A stretch of DNA of 64,000 bases from Citrobacter amalonaticus. GTDB taxonomy: Bacteria; Pseudomonadota; Gammaproteobacteria; Enterobacterales; Enterobacteriaceae. Below, piece after piece: positions 55,229-63,328 of the stretch. How positions within the stretch are numbered: position 1 is the stretch's first letter; every line of letters starts with the position of its first letter. The stretch is from positions 2,294,001 through 2,358,000 of the forward strand of contig NZ_CP014015.2 of the NCBI RefSeq assembly GCF_001559075.2, read 5' to 3'. A program made the translations under genes and the position numbers. The notes below the pieces were generated by a model. The model was given only the letters and a program-made list of their open reading frames with translations, did not search any database and had not been told where the DNA came from.

Positions 55229-56113
55229 TTACTTTGCTGTGATCTTCACCACATCCGACGCCGTTCGGCTCTTTTTTGACAGGTTTTTCGTCTTTCTCTT
55301 TTTGACTTTCGCCAGGTCTAGCGGGGAGTAGTGCGAGCAGACGTTCAGCCGTCTGAGTCCCATCTTCACATACTCATTATTGACTTCAATACCGATGAAT
55401 TTACGTCCCGATGCGACCGCCACGGCGCCAGTGGTAAAGCTGCCAGCGAAGGGATCCAGCACCGTATCGCCAGGATTGGAGGAGGCCAGAATGATCCGTT
55501 TTAACAAGGCAAGGGGCTTTTGCGTCGGGTGGTTTTCATATTCATCCATCAAATAACGCACGCGAGGGAATTCCCAGACGTTGCCTGGAACTTTTTGCGT
55601 GTTGTACGGCTGTGGCGGATTTTTACGGTAGTCAATCAGCGCTCTTTTCGCGCCAGTTTTGGTCTCGACCAGAATGGCATCACTGTTGAACGTATACTGT
55701 CTGGCATCTTTGACCATCATCAGGATCGGTTCATACATTGAGCCAAAGAATTTCTTCGCCTGCACGCCTGAACTGTCATAAGACCAAACAATCCGGCTTT
55801 TGATGGTGAACAGCGTTCTGCATTTGAGATCGATATGCGGCATGTTTTCGGTGCTGTTCATGATGTACATCGTGCCCTGTTTTGTCAGCACCCGATGACA
55901 CTCCTCAATGCACGCGAACAGCCAGCCCAGGAAGACGTCTTCATCCCAGGACTCGACCATCCCGTCAAAATCCTTTCCGATATTGTAAGGCGGGTCGGCA
56001 AAAATTAAATCGACGCTTTCAGCGGGGAGTTTTTTGAGTTCTGTCAGCGCATCTCCGTGGATGATCGACGCGGATTCATCACCAAAGTAGTGTGGTTCAC
56101 ATCGTGAGTTCAT
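55229..56113 (-). CDS. yhdJ: YhdJ, orphan DNA adenine methyltransferase
   Basis: 294-residue N6-adenine methyltransferase; the E. coli enzyme methylates the second A of ATGCAT and has no restriction partner. The catalytic motif FADPPYNIG is near residues 39-47, and the SAM motif DPFAGSFTTGAVA near 218-230, giving the beta-class order. No restriction gene is adjacent. It lies downstream of fis, behind a terminator-like hairpin. Confidence 0.94.
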   Translation of the reverse strand: MNSRCEPHYFGDESASIIHGDALTELKKLPAESVDLIFADPPYNIGKDFDGMVESWDEDVFLGWLFACIEECHRVLTKQGTMYIMNSTENMPHIDLKCRTLFTIKSRIVWSYDSSGVQAKKFFGSMYEPILMMVKDARQYTFNSDAILVETKTGAKRALIDYRKNPPQPYNTQKVPGNVWEFPRVRYLMDEYENHPTQKPLALLKRIILASSNPGDTVLDPFAGSFTTGAVAVASGRKFIGIEVNNEYVKMGLRRLNVCSHYSPLDLAKVKKRKTKNLSKKSRTASDVVKITAK

Positions 56114-56137
56114 ATCAGCTCCGCAAAAGAGGCGTAT

Positions 56138-56175
56138 AAAAAAGGCGCTTCCCCATGCCGAGTAGCGCCTTTTTA
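56138..56175. terminator. fis terminator
   Basis: AAAAAAGGCGCT...AGCGCCTTTTT: 7-bp GC stem with a 14-base loop and A/T tracts, between fis and yhdJ on the minus strand. Confidence 0.85.
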
Positions 56176-56198
56176 AACAAGCAATTCGCTAATCGAGA

Positions 56199-56495
56199 TT
56201 AGTTCATGCCGTATTTTTTCAATTTTTTACGCAGCGTACCACGGTTGATGCCCATCATCAGAGCAGCACGGGTCTGGTTACCACGGGTGTATTGCATCAC
56301 CATGTCCAACAGGGGCTGTTCTACTTCAGCCAGTACCAGCTCATAGAGGTCATTAACATCCTGACCGTTCAGTTGAGCAAAATAGTTCTTCAGTGCCTGT
56401 TTAACCGAGTCACGCAGGGGTTTTTGGGTTACCTGATCCTGAGAGTTAACGGTAGAAACGGTCAGTACGTCAGAATTTACGCGTTGTTCGAACAT
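56199..56495 (-). CDS. fis: Fis, factor for inversion stimulation
   Basis: 98-residue nucleoid protein that bends DNA, activates rRNA P1 promoters such as the one at 38665, and aids recombinases. The N-terminal beta-arm and helices (1-70) precede the [30 protein letters not shown] at the end, intact. It is 25 bases after dusB, in the same operon; expression is growth-phase dependent through the dusB promoter. Confidence 0.99.
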
Positions 56496-56520
56496 AGTTC
56501 TGTCAGCTCTTTATTTCTGT

Positions 56521-57486
56521 TTACGCAAAATTTTCGAAGTATGCCTCCAACGCCTCCAGCTGTTCGCTGGCATCCTCAATGGCGTTGAATGTGCGCCGAA
56601 ACTGGTCATTTGGAGCGTGCTCCTGGAGATACCAGGAGACGTGTTTACGCGCGATTCGGTACCCTTTTGCCTGGCCATAAAAGTCATGCAGTTCCCGAAC
56701 ATGCGCACAAAGCAAGCGCTTAACCTCTGCCAGAGGCAGGGGGGATAGCAACTCCCCAGTGTCCAGATAATGCTGGATTTCCCGAAAGATCCAGGGTCTT
56801 CCCTGAGCTGCGCGGCCTATCATCAGGGCATCAGCCCCCGTATAGTCAAGCACAGCTCTGGCTTTAAGCGGGTCAGTAATGTCACCATTCGCGATAATCG
56901 GAATGGAAACTTTCTGCTTAACTGCCCGAATACTGTCGTACTCAGCGTCTCCATTGAACAAACAGGCGCGGGTGCGTCCATGAATGGTCAGAGCCTGAAT
57001 GCCACAGTCTTCAGCCAGTTGGGCAATCTCTACGCAGTTACGGTGTTCCGGAGCCCAGCCGGTGCGAATCTTCAGGGTCACAGGGACGTCCACTGCATTA
57101 ACCACCCCGGTCAGTATCGACTTCACTAAATCCGGGTACTGCAAGAGGGCTGAACCTGCGAGCTTACGATTCACTTTTTTAGCCGGACACCCCATATTGA
57201 TATCAATAATCTGGGCGCCGCTTTCCACGTTAATCCGTGCGGCATCGGCCATCTCAACAGGGTCGCTACCGGCAATTTGCACCGTGCGAATTCCTGGCTC
57301 ATCAACGTGCACCATCCGTAAACGGGACTTGTCGCTTTCCCAAACCTGCGGGTTAGACGACATCATCTCGGATACGGTCAATCCGGCTCCCATCTCATAG
57401 CACAGCGTCCGAAAAGGTCTGTCAGTGATGCCAGCCATGGGCGCTGCGATCAGGCGATTTCTAAGCTGGTATTGTCCGATGCGCAT
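56521..57486 (-). CDS. dusB: DusB, tRNA-dihydrouridine synthase B
   Basis: FMN- and NADPH-dependent enzyme reducing U17 in tRNA. The 321-residue TIM-barrel starts MRIGQYQLRNRLIAAPMAGITD. The catalytic Cys is in NMGCPAKKVNRKLAG near residues 97-111, and the phosphate-binding loops NGDI and GRAAQGRPWIF are present. The C-terminal helical domain binds tRNA. First gene of the dusB-fis operon. Confidence 0.97.
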   Translation of the reverse strand: MRIGQYQLRNRLIAAPMAGITDRPFRTLCYEMGAGLTVSEMMSSNPQVWESDKSRLRMVHVDEPGIRTVQIAGSDPVEMADAARINVESGAQIIDINMGCPAKKVNRKLAGSALLQYPDLVKSILTGVVNAVDVPVTLKIRTGWAPEHRNCVEIAQLAEDCGIQALTIHGRTRACLFNGDAEYDSIRAVKQKVSIPIIANGDITDPLKARAVLDYTGADALMIGRAAQGRPWIFREIQHYLDTGELLSPLPLAEVKRLLCAHVRELHDFYGQAKGYRIARKHVSWYLQEHAPNDQFRRTFNAIEDASEQLEALEAYFENFA

Positions 57487-57525
57487 GAGTTAAGAAATGA
57501 CCATACTGTGACTGCAAGGCGGCGT

Positions 57526-57554
57526 ATATTACGCATTTTTTGCACGAGATGAAA
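57526..57554 (-). promoter_or_regulatory. dusB-fis promoter
   Basis: On the minus strand TTTCAT (57549-57554) and TAATAT (57526-57531) are 17 bases apart, followed by ACGCCGCC, the GC-rich discriminator behind stringent control of fis. The sequence closely follows the E. coli fis promoter. Confidence 0.85.
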
Positions 57555-57726
57555 GGCCAAACTTTGACCAATCCTCTGAGGTGGATCAAAGAATCGCCGT
57601 TCAAGTAAGCGCCTTTAAATAATTAGCCATACAAATCATTATATTACAAAGTTGTGATGAAAATCTGTACGCATATAATTTTGCGTAACTTCTCATTTTT
57701 TCTTCGCAACGGTGAAGGCTGACAAG

Positions 57727-57755
57727 ATATTCTGCTGAATTAATCAGCGGAATAT
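57727..57755. repeat. 29-bp dyad upstream of dusB-fis
   Basis: ATATTCTGCTGA and TCAGCGGAATAT pair with one mismatch around ATTAA. No T-run follows on either strand. It lies in the 348-base gap 57487-57834, about 190 bases upstream of the fis promoter. Confidence 0.7.
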
Positions 57756-57792
57756 GGTGACTTAATGTGACTATGCTCTCATTTCAGCAGAT

Positions 57793-57823
57793 GATTGCGC
57801 CGCAAAGTGGAGACGGCGCAATC
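57793..57823. repeat. Perfect 10-bp inverted repeat after prmA
   Basis: GATTGCGCCG (57793-57802) and CGGCGCAATC (57814-57823) with an 11-base loop, 12 bases after the prmA stop. It has no T-run, so it may be a weak or Rho-linked transcript end. Confidence 0.75.
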
Positions 57824-57834
57824 GGCGCTGGAGA

Positions 57835-58716
57835 TTACTTCTTACGGCCAGTGATTCGACACCACTCTTCTTTCTCAACGACCGGATCGAGAGTGAAGAG
57901 ATCCGCATAGGCTTCACACACGCTGTCGGCCTGGCTGGCAAGGATACCGGAAAGGCCCAGCAGACCGCCTGTAACGGGCAGGACGCTGATTAACGGTGCC
58001 AGTTCGCGTAATGGGCCTGCCAGGATGTTGGCGACCACCACGTCGGCTTTCATGGCGTCTGGCTGATCCTGTGGCAGGTAGAGTTCCAGACGTTCTGATA
58101 CGCCGTTACGCTGGGCGTTATCACGGCTGGCCTGAATCGCCTGCGGGTCGATATCGATACCAATCGCTTTCGCGGCGCCCAGTTTCAGCGCGGCAATCGC
58201 GAGGATGCCGGAACCGCAGCCAAAGTCGATCACGGTCTTGCCGGTTAAATCGAGACTGTCGAGCCACTGCAGGCACAGTGAGGTGGTGGGATGCGTGCCG
58301 GTGCCAAACGCCAGACCGGGGTCGAGCATCACGTTGACGGCGTTTTCATCCGGTACATCGCGCCAGCTTGGGCAGATCCACAGGCGTTCGCCAAAACGCA
58401 TGGGGTGGAAGTTATCCATCCACTCGCGTTCCCAGTCCTTATCTTCCAGTTGTTCGATTTTATGCGCGAACCCGGCGCCCAGCAGCGGATGGTGTTCCAG
58501 GATGGCGACGACCTCTTTCATATCGGTTTCTGCATCGAACAGACCAATGACATCGGTATCGCCCCACAGGCGGGTTTCGCCCGGCAATGGCTCAAAAACC
58601 GGCGTGTCGTGCGTGTCCTGGAAGGTGATAGAAACGGAACCCGCTTCCATCAGGGCATCGCTCAACTCTTCCGCGTTAGCGCCCGTCGTATTCAGTTTTA
58701 ATTGGATCCATGGCAT
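57835..58716 (-). CDS. prmA: PrmA, ribosomal protein L11 methyltransferase
   Basis: SAM enzyme that trimethylates Lys and the N-terminus of L11. The 293 residues comprise an N-terminal L11-recognition domain (1-60), a linker, and a class I methyltransferase domain with VIDFGCGSGILAIAALKLG near 160-178 and ANILAGPL near 225. Downstream of panF by 11 bases; likely one transcript yhdT-panF-prmA. Confidence 0.97.
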   Translation of the reverse strand: MPWIQLKLNTTGANAEELSDALMEAGSVSITFQDTHDTPVFEPLPGETRLWGDTDVIGLFDAETDMKEVVAILEHHPLLGAGFAHKIEQLEDKDWEREWMDNFHPMRFGERLWICPSWRDVPDENAVNVMLDPGLAFGTGTHPTTSLCLQWLDSLDLTGKTVIDFGCGSGILAIAALKLGAAKAIGIDIDPQAIQASRDNAQRNGVSERLELYLPQDQPDAMKADVVVANILAGPLRELAPLISVLPVTGGLLGLSGILASQADSVCEAYADLFTLDPVVEKEEWCRITGRKK

Positions 58717-58727
58717 AGCAAAACTCT

Positions 58728-60179
58728 TTATTTATCAGTAGTCAATACAGCGGCTTGCGGGGCAGGAGAACCGAAACGGTTTCCGACCAGGAAAGCCAGC
58801 AAACTTAGCAGCAACGAGGGCACAATCGGGTGGAAGCCCAGGTACTGAACGTTAAAGGTGGCGAGAATCGCATACAGCACGCCGCCGACAATCATCGCAC
58901 TCAGCGCCCCGGTCGCGTTCGCGCGTTCCCAGTAAAGGCCAAGTACCAGCGGCCACAAGAACACCGCTTCCAGACCGCCAAACGCCAGCAGATTCAGCCA
59001 GATAATCATCTCTGGCGGTTTCCAGGCGGCAAGCAATAACAGTGCGCCTAAGATGAGGGTGATCATCGCCGACATTCGCTTCAGGCGCGTCTCGTTCTGC
59101 AGCTGTTCCGGGCGAATATTGAGATAGAGATCTTTAATGATCGTAGCGGAACTTTGCAGCAACTGGGCGTTGATCGTCGACATAATGGCCGCCATCGGCG
59201 CGGCAAGGAAGATCCCGGCAGCGAAAGGCGGCAGCACTTTTACCATCAGTGTCGGAATAACCAGATCCGGCACCGTCAGGTCAGGGATCACCGCACGACC
59301 CAGCGCGCCGGCAAGGTGCATACCAAACATCAGGATCGCCACCACGATGGTACCGATGATAATCCCCCGGTGTACCGCTTTACTGTCTTTGTAGGAGATG
59401 CAGCGCACCGCCGTATGCGGCAGGCCGATCACACCAAAGCACACCAGTACCCAGAATGAGGTCATAAAGGTCGGAGACAGAATGTCATCGGCGCCCTGTG
59501 GTGAAACCAGTTTCGGGTCAATGGCGTTTAAGGTCTCCACGGCATGGCTCAGGCCACCGGCCGCATGCACGATACCGACCAGCAGCACGATGGTGCCAAT
59601 CAGCATCACTAGTCCCTGCATCGTGTCGTTAAGCACGCTGGCACGAAAGCCGCCGAATGCGGTATACAGCGCAATGCTGATACCGAAAATCAGCAGGCCC
59701 GTTTCATAGGGAATACCCGCCGCCGTTTCCAGCAGGCGTGCGCCGCCGATGAACTGCACGGTCATGGCGCCGACAAACGCCACGAGCAGGCTGAGGCTCG
59801 CCAGCCACACCAGCAGGCGACTCTGGTAGCGGGCAAACAGCATGTCGTTGAGGGTGACAGCATTATAGCGACGGGCAAGGATGGCGAATTTCTTGCCGAG
59901 GATCCCCAGCGACAGCCAGACGGCAGGGAGCTGAATCATAGCCAGCAGTACCCAGCCCAGCCCGTACTTATAGGCAGCGCCTGGCCCACCAATAAACGAA
60001 CTGGCGCTGATGTATGTCGCGGTCAACGTCATTGCCAACACGATCCCGCCCATTGAGCGGCTGCCGAGGAAATACTCATTCAGGAAGGTGCCGGTTTGCC
60101 GTTTACGCATGGCGTAAACAGAGAGGCCAAACACCACGATCAGATAGGCTACCAGCGGCAGAATGACTTCAAGCTGCAT
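58728..60179 (-). CDS. panF: PanF, sodium/pantothenate symporter
   Basis: Inner-membrane Na+-driven importer of pantothenate for CoA synthesis, sodium:solute symporter family. The 483 residues have about 13 hydrophobic segments, starting MQLEVILPLVAYLIVVFG. The SSS signature includes GSRSMGGIVLAMTLTATYIS near 40-59. The ATG at 60179 matches the family; a start 24 bases upstream is rejected. It overlaps yhdT by 11 bases. Confidence 0.96.
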   Translation of the reverse strand: MQLEVILPLVAYLIVVFGLSVYAMRKRQTGTFLNEYFLGSRSMGGIVLAMTLTATYISASSFIGGPGAAYKYGLGWVLLAMIQLPAVWLSLGILGKKFAILARRYNAVTLNDMLFARYQSRLLVWLASLSLLVAFVGAMTVQFIGGARLLETAAGIPYETGLLIFGISIALYTAFGGFRASVLNDTMQGLVMLIGTIVLLVGIVHAAGGLSHAVETLNAIDPKLVSPQGADDILSPTFMTSFWVLVCFGVIGLPHTAVRCISYKDSKAVHRGIIIGTIVVAILMFGMHLAGALGRAVIPDLTVPDLVIPTLMVKVLPPFAAGIFLAAPMAAIMSTINAQLLQSSATIIKDLYLNIRPEQLQNETRLKRMSAMITLILGALLLLAAWKPPEMIIWLNLLAFGGLEAVFLWPLVLGLYWERANATGALSAMIVGGVLYAILATFNVQYLGFHPIVPSLLLSLLAFLVGNRFGSPAPQAAVLTTDK

Positions 60180-60411
60180 CGTCATCCTCCAGGGGAATGT
60201 CACGGTAGATAAATTTCACCATGGCCCAGCACAGTAAAATGAAGATCAGCGGCGTCAGCAGACAGGCCAGTTCAAACCAGTGCGGCAACCCGGTAATACC
60301 CGGCGTTACGCCTGGCAGGTAAGCGGCAACTATCCAGGCAGCCAGATAGAGAAGGGTCAGCCACAGCGCCCAGCGCGCCTCTTTGTGGGCCTGAACAAAA
60401 CGTTTGTCCAT
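60169..60411 (-). CDS. yhdT: YhdT, DUF997 small membrane protein
   Basis: 80-residue inner-membrane protein with two hydrophobic segments (WALWLTLLYLAAWIVAAYL near 14-32; ACLLTPLIFILLCWAMVKFI near 49-68) and an acidic end EDDDAA. It precedes and overlaps panF, as small partner subunits do in some SSS transporters, but a role with PanF is inference. A hairpin separates it from accC. Confidence 0.92.
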   Translation of the reverse strand: MDKRFVQAHKEARWALWLTLLYLAAWIVAAYLPGVTPGITGLPHWFELACLLTPLIFILLCWAMVKFIYRDIPLEDDDAA

Positions 60412-60476
60412 TTTTTGTCCCTTGTGGAAAAAGAAAGCGGGGATTGTACCTTATGGGATTGACGACCCCCAGAAAT

Positions 60477-60504
60477 AAAAAAGGCCGGAAATTCCGGCCT
60501 TTTG
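60477..60504 (-). terminator. accC terminator
   Basis: AAAAAAGGCCGGAAT/ATTCCGGCCTTTT palindrome; on the minus strand it follows the accC stop by 15 bases, with T-run TTTTTTATTTCT. It separates accBC from yhdT-panF. Confidence 0.9.
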
Positions 60505-60518
60505 ACGTTGATGCAGTC

Positions 60519-61868
60519 TTATTTTTCCTGAAGACCGAGTTTCTTTTCCAGATAGTGGATGTTGGTACCACCATGCTGGAAATGCTCGTCGTTCATGATG
60601 CGGGTCTGCAAATCAATGTTGGTTTTGATGCCGTCGATGATCAGCTCCTGAAGCGCATTCTTCATACGGGCAATCGCCACGTCACGGGTTTCGCCGTAGC
60701 AGATCAGCTTACCGATCATTGAGTCATAGTATGGCGGTACGGTGTAACCGGCATAGATATGCGATTCCCAACGCACGCCAAAACCACCTGGCGCATGGAA
60801 GCGGGTGATTTTACCTGGACTCGGCAGGAAGGTGTTCGGATCTTCGGCGTTGATACGGCATTCCACCGCATGGCCTTTCACCTGCACTTCTTCTTGCTTG
60901 ATTGACAACGGTTGGCCTGCGGCGATGCGCAGCTGTTCTTTGATCAGGTCAACGCCGGTGATCATTTCAGTTACCGGGTGTTCAACCTGAATACGGGTGT
61001 TCATTTCGATGAAATAGAACTCGCCGTTTTCGAACAGGAACTCAAAGGTGCCCGCGCCGCGATAGCCGATATCCACACACGCTTTCGCGCAACGCTCACC
61101 GATGTAGCGACGCAGTTCCGGGGTAATGCCCGGTGCCGGTGCTTCTTCGACGACTTTCTGGTGACGACGCTGCATAGAGCAATCACGTTCAGCCAGATAG
61201 ATTGCGTTACCCTGACCGTCTGCCAGCACCTGAATTTCGATGTGGCGTGGGTTCTCGAGGTATTTCTCCATATAAACCATGTCGTTGCTGAAAGCCGCTT
61301 TCGCTTCCGCTTTGGTCATGGAGATGGATTGAGCCAGTTCGGCATCACCGCGTACTACGCGCATACCGCGACCGCCGCCGCCGCCGGACGCCTTGATGAT
61401 AACCGGATAGCCGATACGTTTTGCATGGGCGCGGTTCGCATCCATATCGTCGGTCAGAGGGCCGTCAGAACCCGGTACCGTCGGGACGCCCGCTTTCTTC
61501 ATCGCGGTGATGGCTGACACTTTGTCACCCATCAGACGGATGGTGTCCGCTTTCGGGCCGATGAAGATAAAGCCAGAGCGTTCAACCTGCTCTGCAAAGT
61601 TGGCGTTCTCAGAGAGGAAGCCATAACCCGGGTGAATCGCTACCGCGCCAGTGATTTCAGCGGCGCTGATGATAGCCGGGATGTTCAGATAGCTTTTTAC
61701 GGACGGAGCCGGACCAATACAAACCGTCTCATCCGCCAGCAATACGTGTTTTAAATCGCGATCCGCGCTTGAGTGCACAGCGACAGTCTTGATACCCAGT
61801 TCTTTACAGGCACGAAGAATTCGCAATGCAATCTCGCCGCGGTTGGCGATAACAATTTTATCCAGCAT
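60519..61868 (-). CDS. accC: AccC, biotin carboxylase
   Basis: ATP-dependent carboxylation of the biotin on AccB, first half-reaction of acetyl-CoA carboxylase in fatty-acid synthesis. The 449 residues have the ATP-grasp fold: Gly-rich loop ASGGGGGRGMRV near 160-171, MEKYLENPRHIEIQ near 200, and the active-site EMNTRIQVEHPVTE near 287-300. Starts MLDKIVIANRGEIALR after GAGGCGAACA; an upstream start is rejected. Ten bases after accB. Confidence 0.98.
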   Translation of the reverse strand: MLDKIVIANRGEIALRILRACKELGIKTVAVHSSADRDLKHVLLADETVCIGPAPSVKSYLNIPAIISAAEITGAVAIHPGYGFLSENANFAEQVERSGFIFIGPKADTIRLMGDKVSAITAMKKAGVPTVPGSDGPLTDDMDANRAHAKRIGYPVIIKASGGGGGRGMRVVRGDAELAQSISMTKAEAKAAFSNDMVYMEKYLENPRHIEIQVLADGQGNAIYLAERDCSMQRRHQKVVEEAPAPGITPELRRYIGERCAKACVDIGYRGAGTFEFLFENGEFYFIEMNTRIQVEHPVTEMITGVDLIKEQLRIAAGQPLSIKQEEVQVKGHAVECRINAEDPNTFLPSPGKITRFHAPGGFGVRWESHIYAGYTVPPYYDSMIGKLICYGETRDVAIARMKNALQELIIDGIKTNIDLQTRIMNDEHFQHGGTNIHYLEKKLGLQEK

Positions 61869-61878
61869 GTTCGCCTCG

Positions 61879-62346
61879 TTACTCGATGACGACCAGCGGC
61901 TCGTCAAATTCTACCGGTTGACCACTTTCGACCAGGATGGCTTTCACGGTACCTGATTTGTCCGCTTCGATCTGGTTCATCATTTTCATGGCTTCAACGA
62001 TGCACAGGGTATCGCCTACATTGACTTTCTGACCCACTTCGATGAACGCTTTTGCGTCCGGGCTCGGGGTGCGGTAGAAAGTACCAACCATTGGGGAACG
62101 TACGATGTGACCACTGATTTCTGCTGCGGCGGCTGCCGGCGCTTCTGCTGCCGGAGCAACTGCGTTAGACAGAGCAGGTTGCTGCTGCATCATTGGTGCA
62201 GCGTAGGCTTGTTGCATCACCGGGAAGCTACCTGCTGGCGCTGCGCGGCTGATGCGTACAGACTCTTCGCCTTCAGAGATTTCCAGTTCGGAGATGCCTG
62301 ATTCTTCAACCAGCTCGATCAGTTTTTTAATCTTACGAATATCCAT
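61879..62346 (-). CDS. accB: AccB, biotin carboxyl carrier protein
   Basis: 155-residue carrier that shuttles carboxyl-biotin between AccC and AccAD. An N-terminal helix (1-35) is followed by an Ala/Pro-rich linker (40-76) and the biotinyl domain (77-155), with the biotinylated Lys121 in VEAMKMMNQ. One residue shorter than E. coli, in the linker. AccB represses its own operon in E. coli. Confidence 0.98.
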
Positions 62347-62728
62347 GAGTGGGTTCCGTACTCTTTGTTTAGTGTGATTGTGACAGGCGTTAAGCGCTGT
62401 CTGTAAAGCGTGAGTCCTGACGGCAAAACGGCTTCTGCCAGCCAGGGCGCCGGTATATTCCGCCTCAACGATTCATGTGAGACTTGTCGGTTAACATGCA
62501 GCGATTTGCTGCAATCCTCCGGCAAAAAACAAAATATACCTTCAATGCTCGATTGTCACCTTTTCAGCGGTCTAAAAACGCCGTCCAGGGAGCCAAGGTC
62601 GCACATTATAATGATTTCGTAGCAATTGGCAGCTAAATACTGGTCTTATCAGGGAAGATAATCAACCGCTAACACACAAATAACATCCGAGTCTCTGCAT
62701 TTTGTAACCGACTGCACAGTTCGCCAAA
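62347..62728 (-). other. accBC upstream leader, no gene seen
   Basis: 382 bases between msrQ and accB without a supported gene. It contains the accB promoter and a leader of roughly 250 bases, as in E. coli, where accBC has a long 5' region. Some relatives carry aroQ in this interval, from memory; no dehydroquinase sequence is present here. Confidence 0.7.
62605..62610 (-). promoter_or_regulatory. Candidate accBC promoter -10
   Basis: On the minus strand TATAAT followed by GTGCGACC, with a poor -35 (GCTGCC-like) 16-17 bases upstream. Position fits the distant accB start site known from E. coli. Confidence 0.6.
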
Positions 62729-63328
62729 CTAGCGCCACCACTGGCGGAACTTCTTGTAACGGCAGGCCAAAAGCAGCAGTGCGAGCAGGGCATAAATGAT
62801 GGGTTGAGGCGACAAAATCTTCACCGACCACAGATAATGTATCGGCGCGAGGATCGCCACCAGATAGACGACGTTGTGCAAAAGTTGCCAGCGCTTACCC
62901 AATTTTCGTTGTGCCGCCTGTGTTGATGTTAGCGTCAGCGCGAGCAGGATGAGCCAACTGATGATCCCAAGCGTTAAATACGGACGCGTAATCAGTTCTC
63001 GTCCCAACAATCCGAGATTATGGATACCTAACTCCAGCAGCGCGTAACTGGTCAGATGCAGCGTGGCCCAGGCGAAACACCATAACCCCAGCAGACGACG
63101 GGTGCGTATCAATAATGGCTGTTTAGCGTAGCGTGCGAGCGGCGTGACCAGCAAGGCGGCGAGCAAAAATTTCAGAGCCGTCCTACCGGTAAAGTGCTGG
63201 ATGTCCTTTACCGGATCGGCGCTGAGCCCGCCGTTGTTAATGGCCCAGAACAGCCAGAGAAACGGCAGCAATCCCGCCAGATGAAGCGCCACTTTCAGCC
63301 AGGTTATCTGTTTTGCACTCAGCCGCAC
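62729..63328 (-). CDS. msrQ: MsrQ, haem-binding membrane subunit of MsrPQ
   Basis: Inner-membrane b-type cytochrome passing electrons to MsrP, which repairs oxidised methionine in periplasmic proteins. The 199 residues hold six hydrophobic segments of the ferric-reductase-like fold, with His residues in KDIQHFTGR, WATLHLTSY, LLHNVVY and APIHYLW as likely haem ligands. It starts with GTG directly after the msrP stop (TAAGTG). The C-terminus is about a dozen residues shorter than in E. coli. Confidence 0.94.
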   Translation of the reverse strand: MRLSAKQITWLKVALHLAGLLPFLWLFWAINNGGLSADPVKDIQHFTGRTALKFLLAALLVTPLARYAKQPLLIRTRRLLGLWCFAWATLHLTSYALLELGIHNLGLLGRELITRPYLTLGIISWLILLALTLTSTQAAQRKLGKRWQLLHNVVYLVAILAPIHYLWSVKILSPQPIIYALLALLLLACRYKKFRQWWR

